From the NCBI RefSeq assembly GCF_900114345.1, contig NZ_FOZJ01000001.1, positions 62,001-126,000 on the forward strand: a DNA stretch of 64,000 bases, read 5' to 3'. Source of the DNA: Microbacterium sp. cf046 (GTDB lineage Bacteria; Actinomycetota; Actinomycetes; Actinomycetales; Microbacteriaceae). Positions within the stretch are counted from its first letter, which is position 1. The number at the start of each line of letters is the position of its first letter. The notes beneath the pieces are model-generated. The model worked only from the letters and a program-made list of their open reading frames with translations. It was not told the origin of the DNA and made no database searches. A program made the position numbers and the translations under genes. This document shows positions 57,913 through 64,000 of the stretch, piece after piece.

Positions 57913-58009
57913 GAGAGGCCAATCCGGGCTGATCGGCCGGGCTCGGCCTTGCGGAAGTCAGTACAGCCATCGTGCAGGGAAATCACGCCCATCAACAAAC
58001 TCGTCGTGG

Positions 58010-58025
58010 CTATGCATCCTTATAG
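58010..58025. promoter_or_regulatory. LysR binding-site candidate upstream of lysR and mesX
   Basis: CTAT-N8-ATAG is a LysR-type dyad (T-N11-A class) in the divergent mesX-lysR promoter. TATAGT (58021-58026) may double as the lysR -10 box, with the ATG at 58035 implying a very short or absent leader. Confidence 0.65.
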
Positions 58026-58034
58026 TCTTTACCT

Positions 58035-58976
58035 ATGGTTCGCGCGTCAGGCAGTTTCACGCTTCAGCAGCTCCACTACTTCATCGAGGTCGCGGCGGAG
58101 GGGTCGATCAGTGCCGCAGCCGACCTGCTCTATGTCTCCCAGCCGACCATGTCTGCGGCGATGAAGGAACTCGAGGCGCGGGTGGGCCGCGCCCTCCTCG
58201 TCCGCTCCGCCCGCGGGGTGACACTGACCGCCGATGGCGCGGAGTTCCTCGGGTATGCCAGACAGGTCATCGAGCAGGTCGGCCTCCTCGAGCAGCGCTA
58301 CCTCGGTCGACCGCCGTCGCGGCGCCTCCTGGGGGTGTCGGCGCAGCACTACTCGTTCGTGGTCGACGCGTTCGTCCGGATGGTGAAGGCCAGCGACGCG
58401 CCCGAATACGAGTTCTCCCTGCGTGAGACTCGCACCTGGGACATCATCGAGGACGTCCGGACGCTCCGCAGCGAGATCGGCATCCTCTACCGCAACGACT
58501 TCAACCGGAACGTCATCGACAAACTGCTCCGGGACTCCGGGCTCGCGTTCCATCCGCTCTTCCTCGCCGAGCCGCACATCTTCATCTCCCGGAAGAACCC
58601 CCTCGCCTCTCGAGATCGCGTCACACTCTCCGATCTCGCCGACTCGCCGCGGCTCACCTTCGACCAGGGGGCGAACAACTCGTTCTACTTCGCCGAGGAG
58701 ATCCTCTCCACCTTGTCGAGCAAGCAGGAGATCCGTGTCTCCGACCGCGCCACCATCTTCAACCTCATGATCGGTCTCGACGGCTACACGATCTCCACGG
58801 GTATCATCAGCGACGACCTCGACCCGGAGATCGTCGCCATCCCACTCGACGTCGACGAACGCATCGAGATCGGCTGGATCGGCCACTCGGCGATCCCGCT
58901 CACGCAGCAGGCGCAGCGCTACCTCGCTGAACTGCGGATGGTCGTAGCAGGCTTCGGCATCGCGCTGCTCGGCTAG
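58035..58976 (+). CDS. LysR-family regulator of the mes genes
   Basis: The 313-residue protein has an N-terminal HTH (LHYFIEVAAEGSISAAADLLYVSQPTMSAAMKELEARVG) and a periplasmic-binding-like effector domain (residues about 90-300). It lies divergent to mesX and upstream of the flavin reductase, so it is the natural regulator of both. The effector is unknown; methionine, homocysteine or a sulfur intermediate are candidates. Confidence 0.88.
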   Translation: MVRASGSFTLQQLHYFIEVAAEGSISAAADLLYVSQPTMSAAMKELEARVGRALLVRSARGVTLTADGAEFLGYARQVIEQVGLLEQRYLGRPPSRRLLGVSAQHYSFVVDAFVRMVKASDAPEYEFSLRETRTWDIIEDVRTLRSEIGILYRNDFNRNVIDKLLRDSGLAFHPLFLAEPHIFISRKNPLASRDRVTLSDLADSPRLTFDQGANNSFYFAEEILSTLSSKQEIRVSDRATIFNLMIGLDGYTISTGIISDDLDPEIVAIPLDVDERIEIGWIGHSAIPLTQQAQRYLAELRMVVAGFGIALLG

Positions 58977-59009
58977 CCTCGAACGCGTGAAGTGATCCAT
59001 AGGCGGAGA

Positions 59010-59025
59010 CTATAGGAACCGATAG
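59010..59025. promoter_or_regulatory. second LysR site upstream of the flavin reductase
   Basis: CTAT-N8-ATAG again. The surrounding 31 bases (58995-59025) match, in inverted orientation, 58008-58038 at about 23 of 31 positions, including GGCTAT, TATAGTCT and CCTATGG blocks. The remaining gap to 59146 holds a GGACA-CTT-TGTCC hairpin (59045-59057) and no gene. Confidence 0.65.
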
Positions 59026-59145
59026 CCAGCGCTAGTTTGTCGATGGACACTTTGTCCTGGACGATGACTGTATCGAGTTCCGCAAGCCGAGTCCGGCCGA
59101 TCGGCCGATCATGGCGACCAAATCGACGTTCAGAATCCCGAAGGC

Positions 59146-59712
59146 ATGACAAGAACTGCAACTGCAACCAGATCGGCCGGCGCGAGACCCGGCTTCGACT
59201 CCTCGTTGTCGCCGGAAGAGTTCAAGGCCGCCTTCCGCGGGCACCCCTCCGGGGTGGCAATCATCACCGCTGACGCGGACGGACGGCCGGTCGCGCTGAC
59301 CGCGACTTCGGTGTCCTCCGTAAGCGCCGACCCGCCATTGCTCATCTTCTCGATTTCCGCCCAGTCGTCTACCGCTGCCGTGTTCGCCCGCGCGGAGACT
59401 GTGGTGGTTCATCTTCTCGACGCCGACGACCTCGAGGTCGCGAAACTCTGCGCCACCAGCGGGGTCGACCGCTTCGCCGAAACGGACCGCTACTCTCGTC
59501 TGGTCACCGGCGAGCCGGTGTACAACGGCGTGCGTGCGTGGCTCCGTTGCGCGGTCATCGGCCGCATGGATGCCGGCGGCTCCACGGTTATCGCGGCGCA
59601 CGCACTGCAATCGCAGATCGACCGCGACCTCGGCGTCGGACAGCACGGGGACGCCCTCGTGTACCACAACCGGTCTTGGCACAGGCTCGGCGAACACTCT
59701 CATCTCGCTTGA
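59146..59712 (+). CDS. flavin reductase domain protein
   Basis: The 188-residue protein has the FMN-binding split barrel of flavin reductases: FKAAFRGHPSGVAIITADADGRPVALTATSVSSVSADPPLLIFSI. It reduces flavin with NAD(P)H for an oxygen-dependent partner. Here MesX/MesD is the likely recipient of reduced flavin. It ends three bases before att-like copy C. Confidence 0.87.
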   Translation: MTRTATATRSAGARPGFDSSLSPEEFKAAFRGHPSGVAIITADADGRPVALTATSVSSVSADPPLLIFSISAQSSTAAVFARAETVVVHLLDADDLEVAKLCATSGVDRFAETDRYSRLVTGEPVYNGVRAWLRCAVIGRMDAGGSTVIAAHALQSQIDRDLGVGQHGDALVYHNRSWHRLGEHSHLA

Positions 59713-59715
59713 ACG

Positions 59716-59752
59716 GAGGGACGATTCCCGTCATCCCCTCCGATGCCCAGAC
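59716..59752 (+). repeat. att-like repeat copy C (right border)
   Basis: GAGGGACGATTCCCGTCATC and the following bases repeat copy B, and continue as GATGCCCAGAC like copy A. It marks the right border of the island and lies seven bases before the next gene's stop. Confidence 0.85.
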
Positions 59753-59758
59753 CCGGCG

Positions 59759-61099
59759 TCAGCCGACGGACCCCCGGGCCAGCACCCCTCGCACCCACTC
59801 CTCATGCTCGTCGAGGTCGAACTGGGCAAGCGTCAGGCTGTCGTCGATCCACTCCTCCGAGACGGTCGCGGTCTTCTCCTGCGAGGCCGTGAGGTCGGGC
59901 TGGCTCACGGTCGTGACCCCCAGCCACACGGGCAGCGCCTGCGTGTCCAGGATGATGCTGAGCAGCTTGAGCTCGACGTCGAGCGCCTTGCGAGCATCGG
60001 ATGGCAGCTCGTCCCATTTCAGCCCGCCCGCGGCGGCGGCGACGAACGGCGGCGACTCCGCATACCGGGCGTGGATGGTCCGACCGATCAGTTCGGCTCG
60101 CTGGACGACGGCCTGCTGGGCCTCGTTCCATCGCTCGGCCCGGGGCAGCGCATCCTGCATGTCCTCGAGCGCCTGCTGCGCGGCATCCAGCTTCTCCGCC
60201 TCTGCCTCGGCTTCCTTGCGGAGCTTGCGGCCCTTCCAGACGAGGACGCCCCCGACGGCCAGGAGCGCGGGAAGCGCGACGATGCCGGTCAGGGCGGCTG
60301 CGCCGGCGACTCCCATGCGGCCGGCGACGAGCGACCCGCCTCCCAGCCAGGCGAGGGTTGAGCTGGACGCGGCCGCGCCGGATTGGGAGGCGATCGCAGA
60401 CCCCGTCGACACGGACCCCGCGACCGAGACGGCGACGAAGATCCCGGCCGCGGTGCCGGGACTCATCCCGGTCCCGCCGATCGCGCCGCTCTCGGACACC
60501 GTTCTCAGGACGCTGATCCCGGTCTGTCCGCGCAGCCCTCGGATGCCGCCTTCGAGGGATCCCGGTCCGGCGTCGCCCGCCGAGACCTCTTGGGCCTCCA
60601 GCAGTGGTCGCCAGTCGACTTTCGCGGCGGTCTCGAGGAACGGCATCACGAAGTCGATCCGCGCGCGCTCGATCGTCCGCTCCGAGTTGCGGATCTGGAA
60701 CGTGACCCGCTCGGTGAGCAGGTTCGAGGCGGCGATGATCTGCGCTCGCCTGGCATCGTTCTCGAGGTGCACCTGCCCGACCATCGCACGGGCGAACACA
60801 CCGGGGCGCGACTGCGCGGCGAGCGCCCGATCCGTCTCCTCCTCGAGCTCCGCCTCCGTGTGGCCGAGCGCGTCCAGGAGACGCTGCCGGTATCGTCCGG
60901 TCGGGTCGGTCTTGCCCGACTCGATCCGCGAGATCGCCACGGCTGCGCTCTTCGGGCTCGTGTCGCTGCCGTACCCGGCGACTCGGCCGAGATCCTGCTG
61001 ACCCTTGCCGTTGGCACGCCGCCACTCATGACCCCAGGCCTTCAGAACTGAGGCCTGCGCCGCCAGACGCGGGTTCGGGACAGCGCGCTCAGTGGCCAT
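59759..61099 (-). CDS. XRE-type N-terminus with Gly/Ala-rich membrane segment
   Basis: The 446-residue protein starts with an XRE-like helix-turn-helix region (about 12-80: VLKAWGHEWRRANGKGQQDL ... SAAVAISRIESGKTDP). The centre (about 205-290) is a Gly/Ala/Ser-rich hydrophobic stretch with WLGGGSLVAGRMGVAG and a final VALPALLAVGGVLVW helix. A basic charged coiled coil follows (KGRKLRKEAEAEAEKLDAAQQ). Function unknown; it resembles membrane-inserting proteins with glycine zippers. ATG 61099. Confidence 0.75.
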   Translation of the reverse strand: MATERAVPNPRLAAQASVLKAWGHEWRRANGKGQQDLGRVAGYGSDTSPKSAAVAISRIESGKTDPTGRYRQRLLDALGHTEAELEEETDRALAAQSRPGVFARAMVGQVHLENDARRAQIIAASNLLTERVTFQIRNSERTIERARIDFVMPFLETAAKVDWRPLLEAQEVSAGDAGPGSLEGGIRGLRGQTGISVLRTVSESGAIGGTGMSPGTAAGIFVAVSVAGSVSTGSAIASQSGAAASSSTLAWLGGGSLVAGRMGVAGAAALTGIVALPALLAVGGVLVWKGRKLRKEAEAEAEKLDAAQQALEDMQDALPRAERWNEAQQAVVQRAELIGRTIHARYAESPPFVAAAAGGLKWDELPSDARKALDVELKLLSIILDTQALPVWLGVTTVSQPDLTASQEKTATVSEEWIDDSLTLAQFDLDEHEEWVRGVLARGSVG

Positions 61100-61133
61100 G
61101 GTTGACAAACATCCTCACGTCATGCCTATACTC

Positions 61134-61158
61134 GGGCTAACACGGGGCTAACTTAGCC
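61134..61158. promoter_or_regulatory. candidate operator of the XRE gene pair
   Basis: GGGCTAAC is repeated directly at 61134-61141 and 61145-61152, one helical turn apart, and GGCTAA-C-TTAGCC (61146-61158) is a perfect palindrome. It lies between the divergent XRE gene and the small membrane protein; a TTGACA (61102-61107) and CCTATACT (61125-61132) are beside it. Confidence 0.6.
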
Positions 61159-61187
61159 TCCGTGACCCCACTCTATAGGGAGAAATC

Positions 61188-61511
61188 ATGAGCATGAGCG
61201 CATTGCCGACATGGTCGGCCAGGCCCGAACAGGAAACGCCGTCATTCGAGACCGCCCCGGGCGATGCCCAGCGCGACCGAGCGAACACCGCCAGCCCATG
61301 GCTCATGCTGCTCCCCCTCGGGGCCGCGGCGATCTCGGCGGCCGTGCTGCTGCGCAAGCCCGCCGTTCGCAAGGCGGCCACCGAGGTCGTACGGGACCCC
61401 GAAGTGCGGGAGGTGTGCAAGGACGCCGGCGAGCGCGCGTACCGTGTGATCGGCGCATCCTGGCGTCGGCACGGCGGTCCTGCGGGCCTGGCCGAGACGT
61501 TCCTGCGCTGA
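61188..61511 (+). CDS. small membrane protein
   Basis: The 107-residue protein has one hydrophobic helix (PWLMLLPLGAAAISAAVLL, about 37-55) and a basic cytoplasmic tail with AAT/EVV and CKDAGERAYRVIGASWRRHGG. ATG at 61188 follows AGGGAG. It is divergent from the XRE/glycine-zipper gene, with which it shares an operator region. Function unknown. Confidence 0.7.
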   Translation: MSMSALPTWSARPEQETPSFETAPGDAQRDRANTASPWLMLLPLGAAAISAAVLLRKPAVRKAATEVVRDPEVREVCKDAGERAYRVIGASWRRHGGPAGLAETFLR

Positions 61512-61556
61512 CCCCGGGCGCATCGGCTCCGGCTCACTCGGCGCTGATCGGCGACT

Positions 61557-61994
61557 TCAGTTCTTCTGCAGCTCCTCGGCGAGCATCACGAGGATGCCGC
61601 TGGGTCCCCGTAGATACGTGAGCTTGTACTGGTCCTGGTAGGTCGCCACTGCGCGAAGCGGTCGGCACCCGTGCCTCGCTGCGATCTCCAGGGCCGCGTC
61701 GATGTCGTCGACGGAGAAGGCGACGCGGTGCATGCCGATCTCGTTGGGACGTGTGGGCTCCGTCTCGATCGCATCGGGGTGGATGTACTCGAAGAGCTCG
61801 AGGCGGCCGTGGCCGTCCGGCGTCTGCAGCATCGCGATGCGGGCGTGGTTGCCGTCGAGGCCGACGGCGGTGTCGGTCCACTCACCGCTGACCGTGTCAC
61901 GGCCGATGACCGTGAGACCGAGGTCCGTGAAGAAGGAGATCGCTTCTTCGAGGTCGCGCACCGCGATGCCGACGTTCTCCAGCTTGATCGCCAT
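61557..61994 (-). CDS. VOC-family (glyoxalase-like) protein
   Basis: The 145-residue protein has two VOC half-modules (VGIAVRDLEEAISFFTDLGLTV and HRVAFSVDDIDAALEIAARHG) with metal-ligand positions His/Glu (RLELFEYIHP, RVAFS). It may be a lyase, isomerase or dioxygenase; the specific reaction is unknown. ATG 61994; a GTG three codons earlier is possible. Confidence 0.82.
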   Translation of the reverse strand: MAIKLENVGIAVRDLEEAISFFTDLGLTVIGRDTVSGEWTDTAVGLDGNHARIAMLQTPDGHGRLELFEYIHPDAIETEPTRPNEIGMHRVAFSVDDIDAALEIAARHGCRPLRAVATYQDQYKLTYLRGPSGILVMLAEELQKN

Positions 61995-62069
61995 GCCCTG
62001 CACGCTACCGCGCGATCCAGTCCGACGGAGTGAGAGCTTTCGTCGCGCCCGGTGCGATCGTCGCAGCGG

Positions 62070-62459
62070 TCAGGTGGATGCACGCGAGAGACGGAGGGTG
62101 GATGCCGCGGCCTCGGCCGTGACCATCGATCGGGCCGCCATCGCTCCGTATTTGGTTTGGTAGGCGGCGTCGACCGCGTCGGCACCCCCGTCTCCCACGA
62201 ACGCGACGGTCACATCGACGGAGCGTCCCGCCACACGGATCCACGCGCGCTCCGCGTGGAGCGACCTGCCGTACCAGCCGGTGTCGCGCCGCCGCCAGGT
62301 GCGGACGAAGACGTCGTCGTCAACGACGACGACCCAGATCGGCGTCCACCGCCCTCGTCCACAGTCATCCCGCGGCGCGGCGATCTCGAGCTCGAGCGCC
62401 CCATCGAGGTGGCGGAGGTCCTCCGGCGTCCAGTGTTCGACGGATGCGTGCTCAGTCAT
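62070..62459 (-). CDS. DUF2255 protein
   Basis: This 129-residue soluble protein starts with an acidic helical segment and has the WTPIWVVVVDDDVFVRTWRRRDTGWYGRSL strand region typical of DUF2255 (residues about 38-67). Function unknown. It overlaps the ltrA-like gene by eight bases and is read after it. Confidence 0.7.
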   Translation of the reverse strand: MTEHASVEHWTPEDLRHLDGALELEIAAPRDDCGRGRWTPIWVVVVDDDVFVRTWRRRDTGWYGRSLHAERAWIRVAGRSVDVTVAFVGDGGADAVDAAYQTKYGAMAARSMVTAEAAASTLRLSRAST

Positions 62460-63648
62460 GCTGTGCGCCCCACCGAAGCGACTCGACTGCGATCAGAATC
62501 GTCACGAGCGCGAGGACACCGGCGAGGGCCCACAGGCCCGGGAGCGCGGACCACAGCGGAATCGCAGCCGCGATCACGACGGCGCTGATGAATCGCACCG
62601 CGAGGATGCGACGCGACATCCGCAGCCAGAACGCGGCGGTCGCGGCGAGGAACAGCGCGACACCTGCACCCAGCGCTGCAGCCCCGAACCAGTCGAGGTG
62701 ATCCTCGCCCAGGTGTCCCATCACCTCCTCGATGCCCAAGGCGGTCAGGATCACGCCGAGGATGATCGGCAGATGCAGGTAGGTGTACCCGTCGGACGCG
62801 AGCTTCGCGCGTGCGACGCCGTCGGCACGCTCGAGCAGATGCTCGGCATCCTCGGCGATCCGCTGGAAATACGCCCACCACAGTGCCACCGACAGGCCGA
62901 TGGCCAGGAGCGAGCCGATCACGATGGAAGCCGTGATGGCATCGAGGGAGACGCCGACGCCGATCGCGACGATCGACTCTCCCAGTGCGAGGATCACGAC
63001 CAGGCGGTGGCGTTCGGTGAAGTGCGCGACGGACTGGACGCGCCACGAGCCGCCGATGCTCGAGGTCACGTAGATGGCGAGCAGATCGACGACGATCGCA
63101 GCGGTCCAAACGATGAGCCGCCACTGCTCATCCAGCAGAGCGCCGACGATCAGCAGAACGATCGACGGCACCGCCGAGGCGCTGAGGCTCAGCAGCACCT
63201 GCCGCCGCAGGGCGGCATCCTTTCCCGCTGCGATGAGATACGTCGAGAGGTGCACCAGCCTGATCACCGCGTAGCAGCACGCGAACACGAGTGGCGCGTA
63301 GAGTCCGCCCTCGAGATCGTGGAAGGCCTCGGGGATGGTCAACGACAGGACGAAGACGGCGGCCGCGATGATCAGCGCCGTGCGCACCAGGCCCTCGTTC
63401 GCGTGCGCTTGATTGCCGAGCCACGCGAAGGACGACCACGACCACCACAGCAGGCCGAGCACCACGACCCCCTGCGCAACCGACGCGGGCGGCTCGCCAT
63501 GGGCCATCAGGAACGTCACCTGGGTGAACGCGAAGACGAAGACCAGATCGAAGAACAGCTCGAGCGTGGTGACCGAGTCACCCTCGCTCGCCGTGCGAAC
63601 GCCGAGCACGCGCGAGAGGCGCCCTCGCCCGTCACCCTGCCCCGACAT
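62452..63648 (-). CDS. low-temperature-requirement protein A (LtrA)
   Basis: The 398-residue membrane protein has about 11 helices and the LtrA signatures VTTLELFFDLVFVFAFTQVT and HFTERHRLVVILALGESIVAIG. Family function is unclear; the name comes from cold growth in Listeria. ATG 63648 is three bases after the small membrane protein gene. Confidence 0.87.
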   Translation of the reverse strand: MSGQGDGRGRLSRVLGVRTASEGDSVTTLELFFDLVFVFAFTQVTFLMAHGEPPASVAQGVVVLGLLWWSWSSFAWLGNQAHANEGLVRTALIIAAAVFVLSLTIPEAFHDLEGGLYAPLVFACCYAVIRLVHLSTYLIAAGKDAALRRQVLLSLSASAVPSIVLLIVGALLDEQWRLIVWTAAIVVDLLAIYVTSSIGGSWRVQSVAHFTERHRLVVILALGESIVAIGVGVSLDAITASIVIGSLLAIGLSVALWWAYFQRIAEDAEHLLERADGVARAKLASDGYTYLHLPIILGVILTALGIEEVMGHLGEDHLDWFGAAALGAGVALFLAATAAFWLRMSRRILAVRFISAVVIAAAIPLWSALPGLWALAGVLALVTILIAVESLRWGAQHD

Positions 63649-63650
63649 GG

Positions 63651-63884
63651 CTAGAACATTAGCGCCAGCTCCACCGGTGGGGACTCGGTCGTCTGAGCGG
63701 CAGAAGGGGTCGGCACAGCGTCCGCCGTGCCGTTGCTGACCAGCAGCGCGAGCGCGGCGCCGAGGATCACCGGTACGACGATCGCGCCGATCGTGATCCA
63801 TAGCCAGGCGCGCTTCCTCCTCCGTGGCGGGGGCAGTGCCGGATCACCTGCGGGTTCGGAATCGTCGACGATCGGTTCAGACAC
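63651..63884 (-). CDS. small single-helix membrane protein
   Basis: The 77-residue protein (GTG start at 63884) has an acidic N-terminus, a basic PPRRRKR run and one helix (AWLWITIGAIVVPVILGAALALLV). A short exterior tail follows. It precedes the LtrA-like gene on the same strand. Function unknown. Confidence 0.6.
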   Translation of the reverse strand: MSEPIVDDSEPAGDPALPPPRRRKRAWLWITIGAIVVPVILGAALALLVSNGTADAVPTPSAAQTTESPPVELALMF

Positions 63885-63921
63885 GGTCGGTCCCTTCGAT
63901 GAGCCCGGGGCGTTACCGAAC

Positions 63922-63954
63922 GGCGGCGCGGACTCCCCCAGAGTCCGCGCCGCC
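63922..63954. terminator. strong hairpin at the window end
   Basis: GGCGGCGCGGACTC (63922-63935) and GAGTCCGCGCCGCC (63941-63954) form a perfect 14-bp stem around CCCCA. It probably ends a gene beyond the right edge that is read leftwards. No coding region is assigned from 63885 to 64000. Confidence 0.75.
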
Positions 63955-64000
63955 AGGCTGAGTCGGCTGGAAACCGTGATTCCGGCCACACCCCAGTTGT

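Larger units (their letters stand above)
55650..59740. mobile_element. putative tRNA-Gly genomic island (integrase absent)
   Basis: The interval is bounded by 31-bp direct repeats of the tRNA-Gly 3' end (55629-55659 and 59722-59752, one mismatch), with an internal copy at 55779-55803 that is identical to the right-hand copy over 25 bases (59716-59740). This is the layout left by tRNA-specific site-specific integration. Inside are mesD, mesX, a LysR regulator and a flavin reductase. No integrase or excisionase gene is seen, so it would be a fixed remnant. Confidence 0.6.

Noticed and set aside
58047..59000. A 317-residue minus-strand frame opposite lysR whose start matches the LysR-site repeat
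   Set aside because: The protein is acidic and has no motif; the lysR frame has a clear HTH. The match comes from the inverted regulatory repeat.

Overview
The window is high-GC actinobacterial chromosome, dense in genes, with GTG and TTG starts and many 4-base overlaps. A dnaK-grpE-dnaJ-hspR operon under HspR-type (HAIR) operators, a zinc-finger-free DnaJ, a ferredoxin-linked sulfur operon and the intergenic palindromes all fit Microbacteriaceae, most likely Microbacterium or a close relative. This assignment is an inference from gene content, not from a marker gene. There is no rRNA, CRISPR array or recognisable transposase or integrase. One tRNA gene (tRNA-Gly, CCC) is present.

Layout. 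1-5.1 kb: the end of an MFS exporter followed by a small type III polyketide cluster (ketosynthase, methyltransferase, FAD hydroxylase), with a convergent UbiA prenyltransferase and a membrane protein. 5.1-12.2 kb: a ClpB lacking its N-domain behind an HspR operator, a degenerate membrane-anchored Hsp70-like protein, a SulP transporter, a DJ-1/AraC regulator and a 38-residue membrane peptide. 12.3-25 kb: two GT4 glycosyltransferases, a large LuxR (LAL-type) regulator convergent with an arylsulfatase, two AI-2E family membrane proteins, a K+ channel and a ThuA/Gfo-Idh-MocA pair. 25.1-29.2 kb: the hspR-dnaJ-grpE-dnaK chaperone operon with two HAIR operators. 29.2-36.3 kb: transporters (DHA2 MFS, CPA2 antiporter with TrkA-C subunit, UMF1-type MFS), a GNAT, and two divergent MarR/PadR-like regulators with His-rich and Gly/Phe-rich tracts around a palindrome-rich promoter.

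36.4-48.5 kb is an assimilatory sulfur operon: a CbiX/SirB-like chelatase, ferredoxin sulfite reductase, APS reductase, both ATP sulfurylase subunits, an SsuABC-like ABC transporter, siroheme methyltransferase CobA, ferredoxin-NADP reductase, a 7Fe ferredoxin and a CxxC flavoprotein. It carries sulfate activation, reduction, most of siroheme synthesis and the electron supply. Several palindromic repeats lie in frame inside its genes. 48.7-54.5 kb holds a polyamine-type ABC transporter (potCBDA order on the plus map) divergent from a GntR regulator and a soluble Cache-domain protein, with a 16-bp palindrome in the spacer of the potA promoter.

55.5-59.75 kb is a putative genomic island at the 3' end of tRNA-Gly(CCC), bounded by direct repeats of the tRNA 3' end. 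It carries a core-MetE methionine synthase of the MesD type, its DUF1852 partner MesX, a LysR regulator and a flavin reductase, with matching CTAT-N8-ATAG sites on both sides of lysR. The remainder (59.8-64 kb) holds an XRE-type protein fused to a Gly/Ala-rich membrane region, divergent from a small membrane protein, then VOC, DUF2255, LtrA and a small membrane protein.
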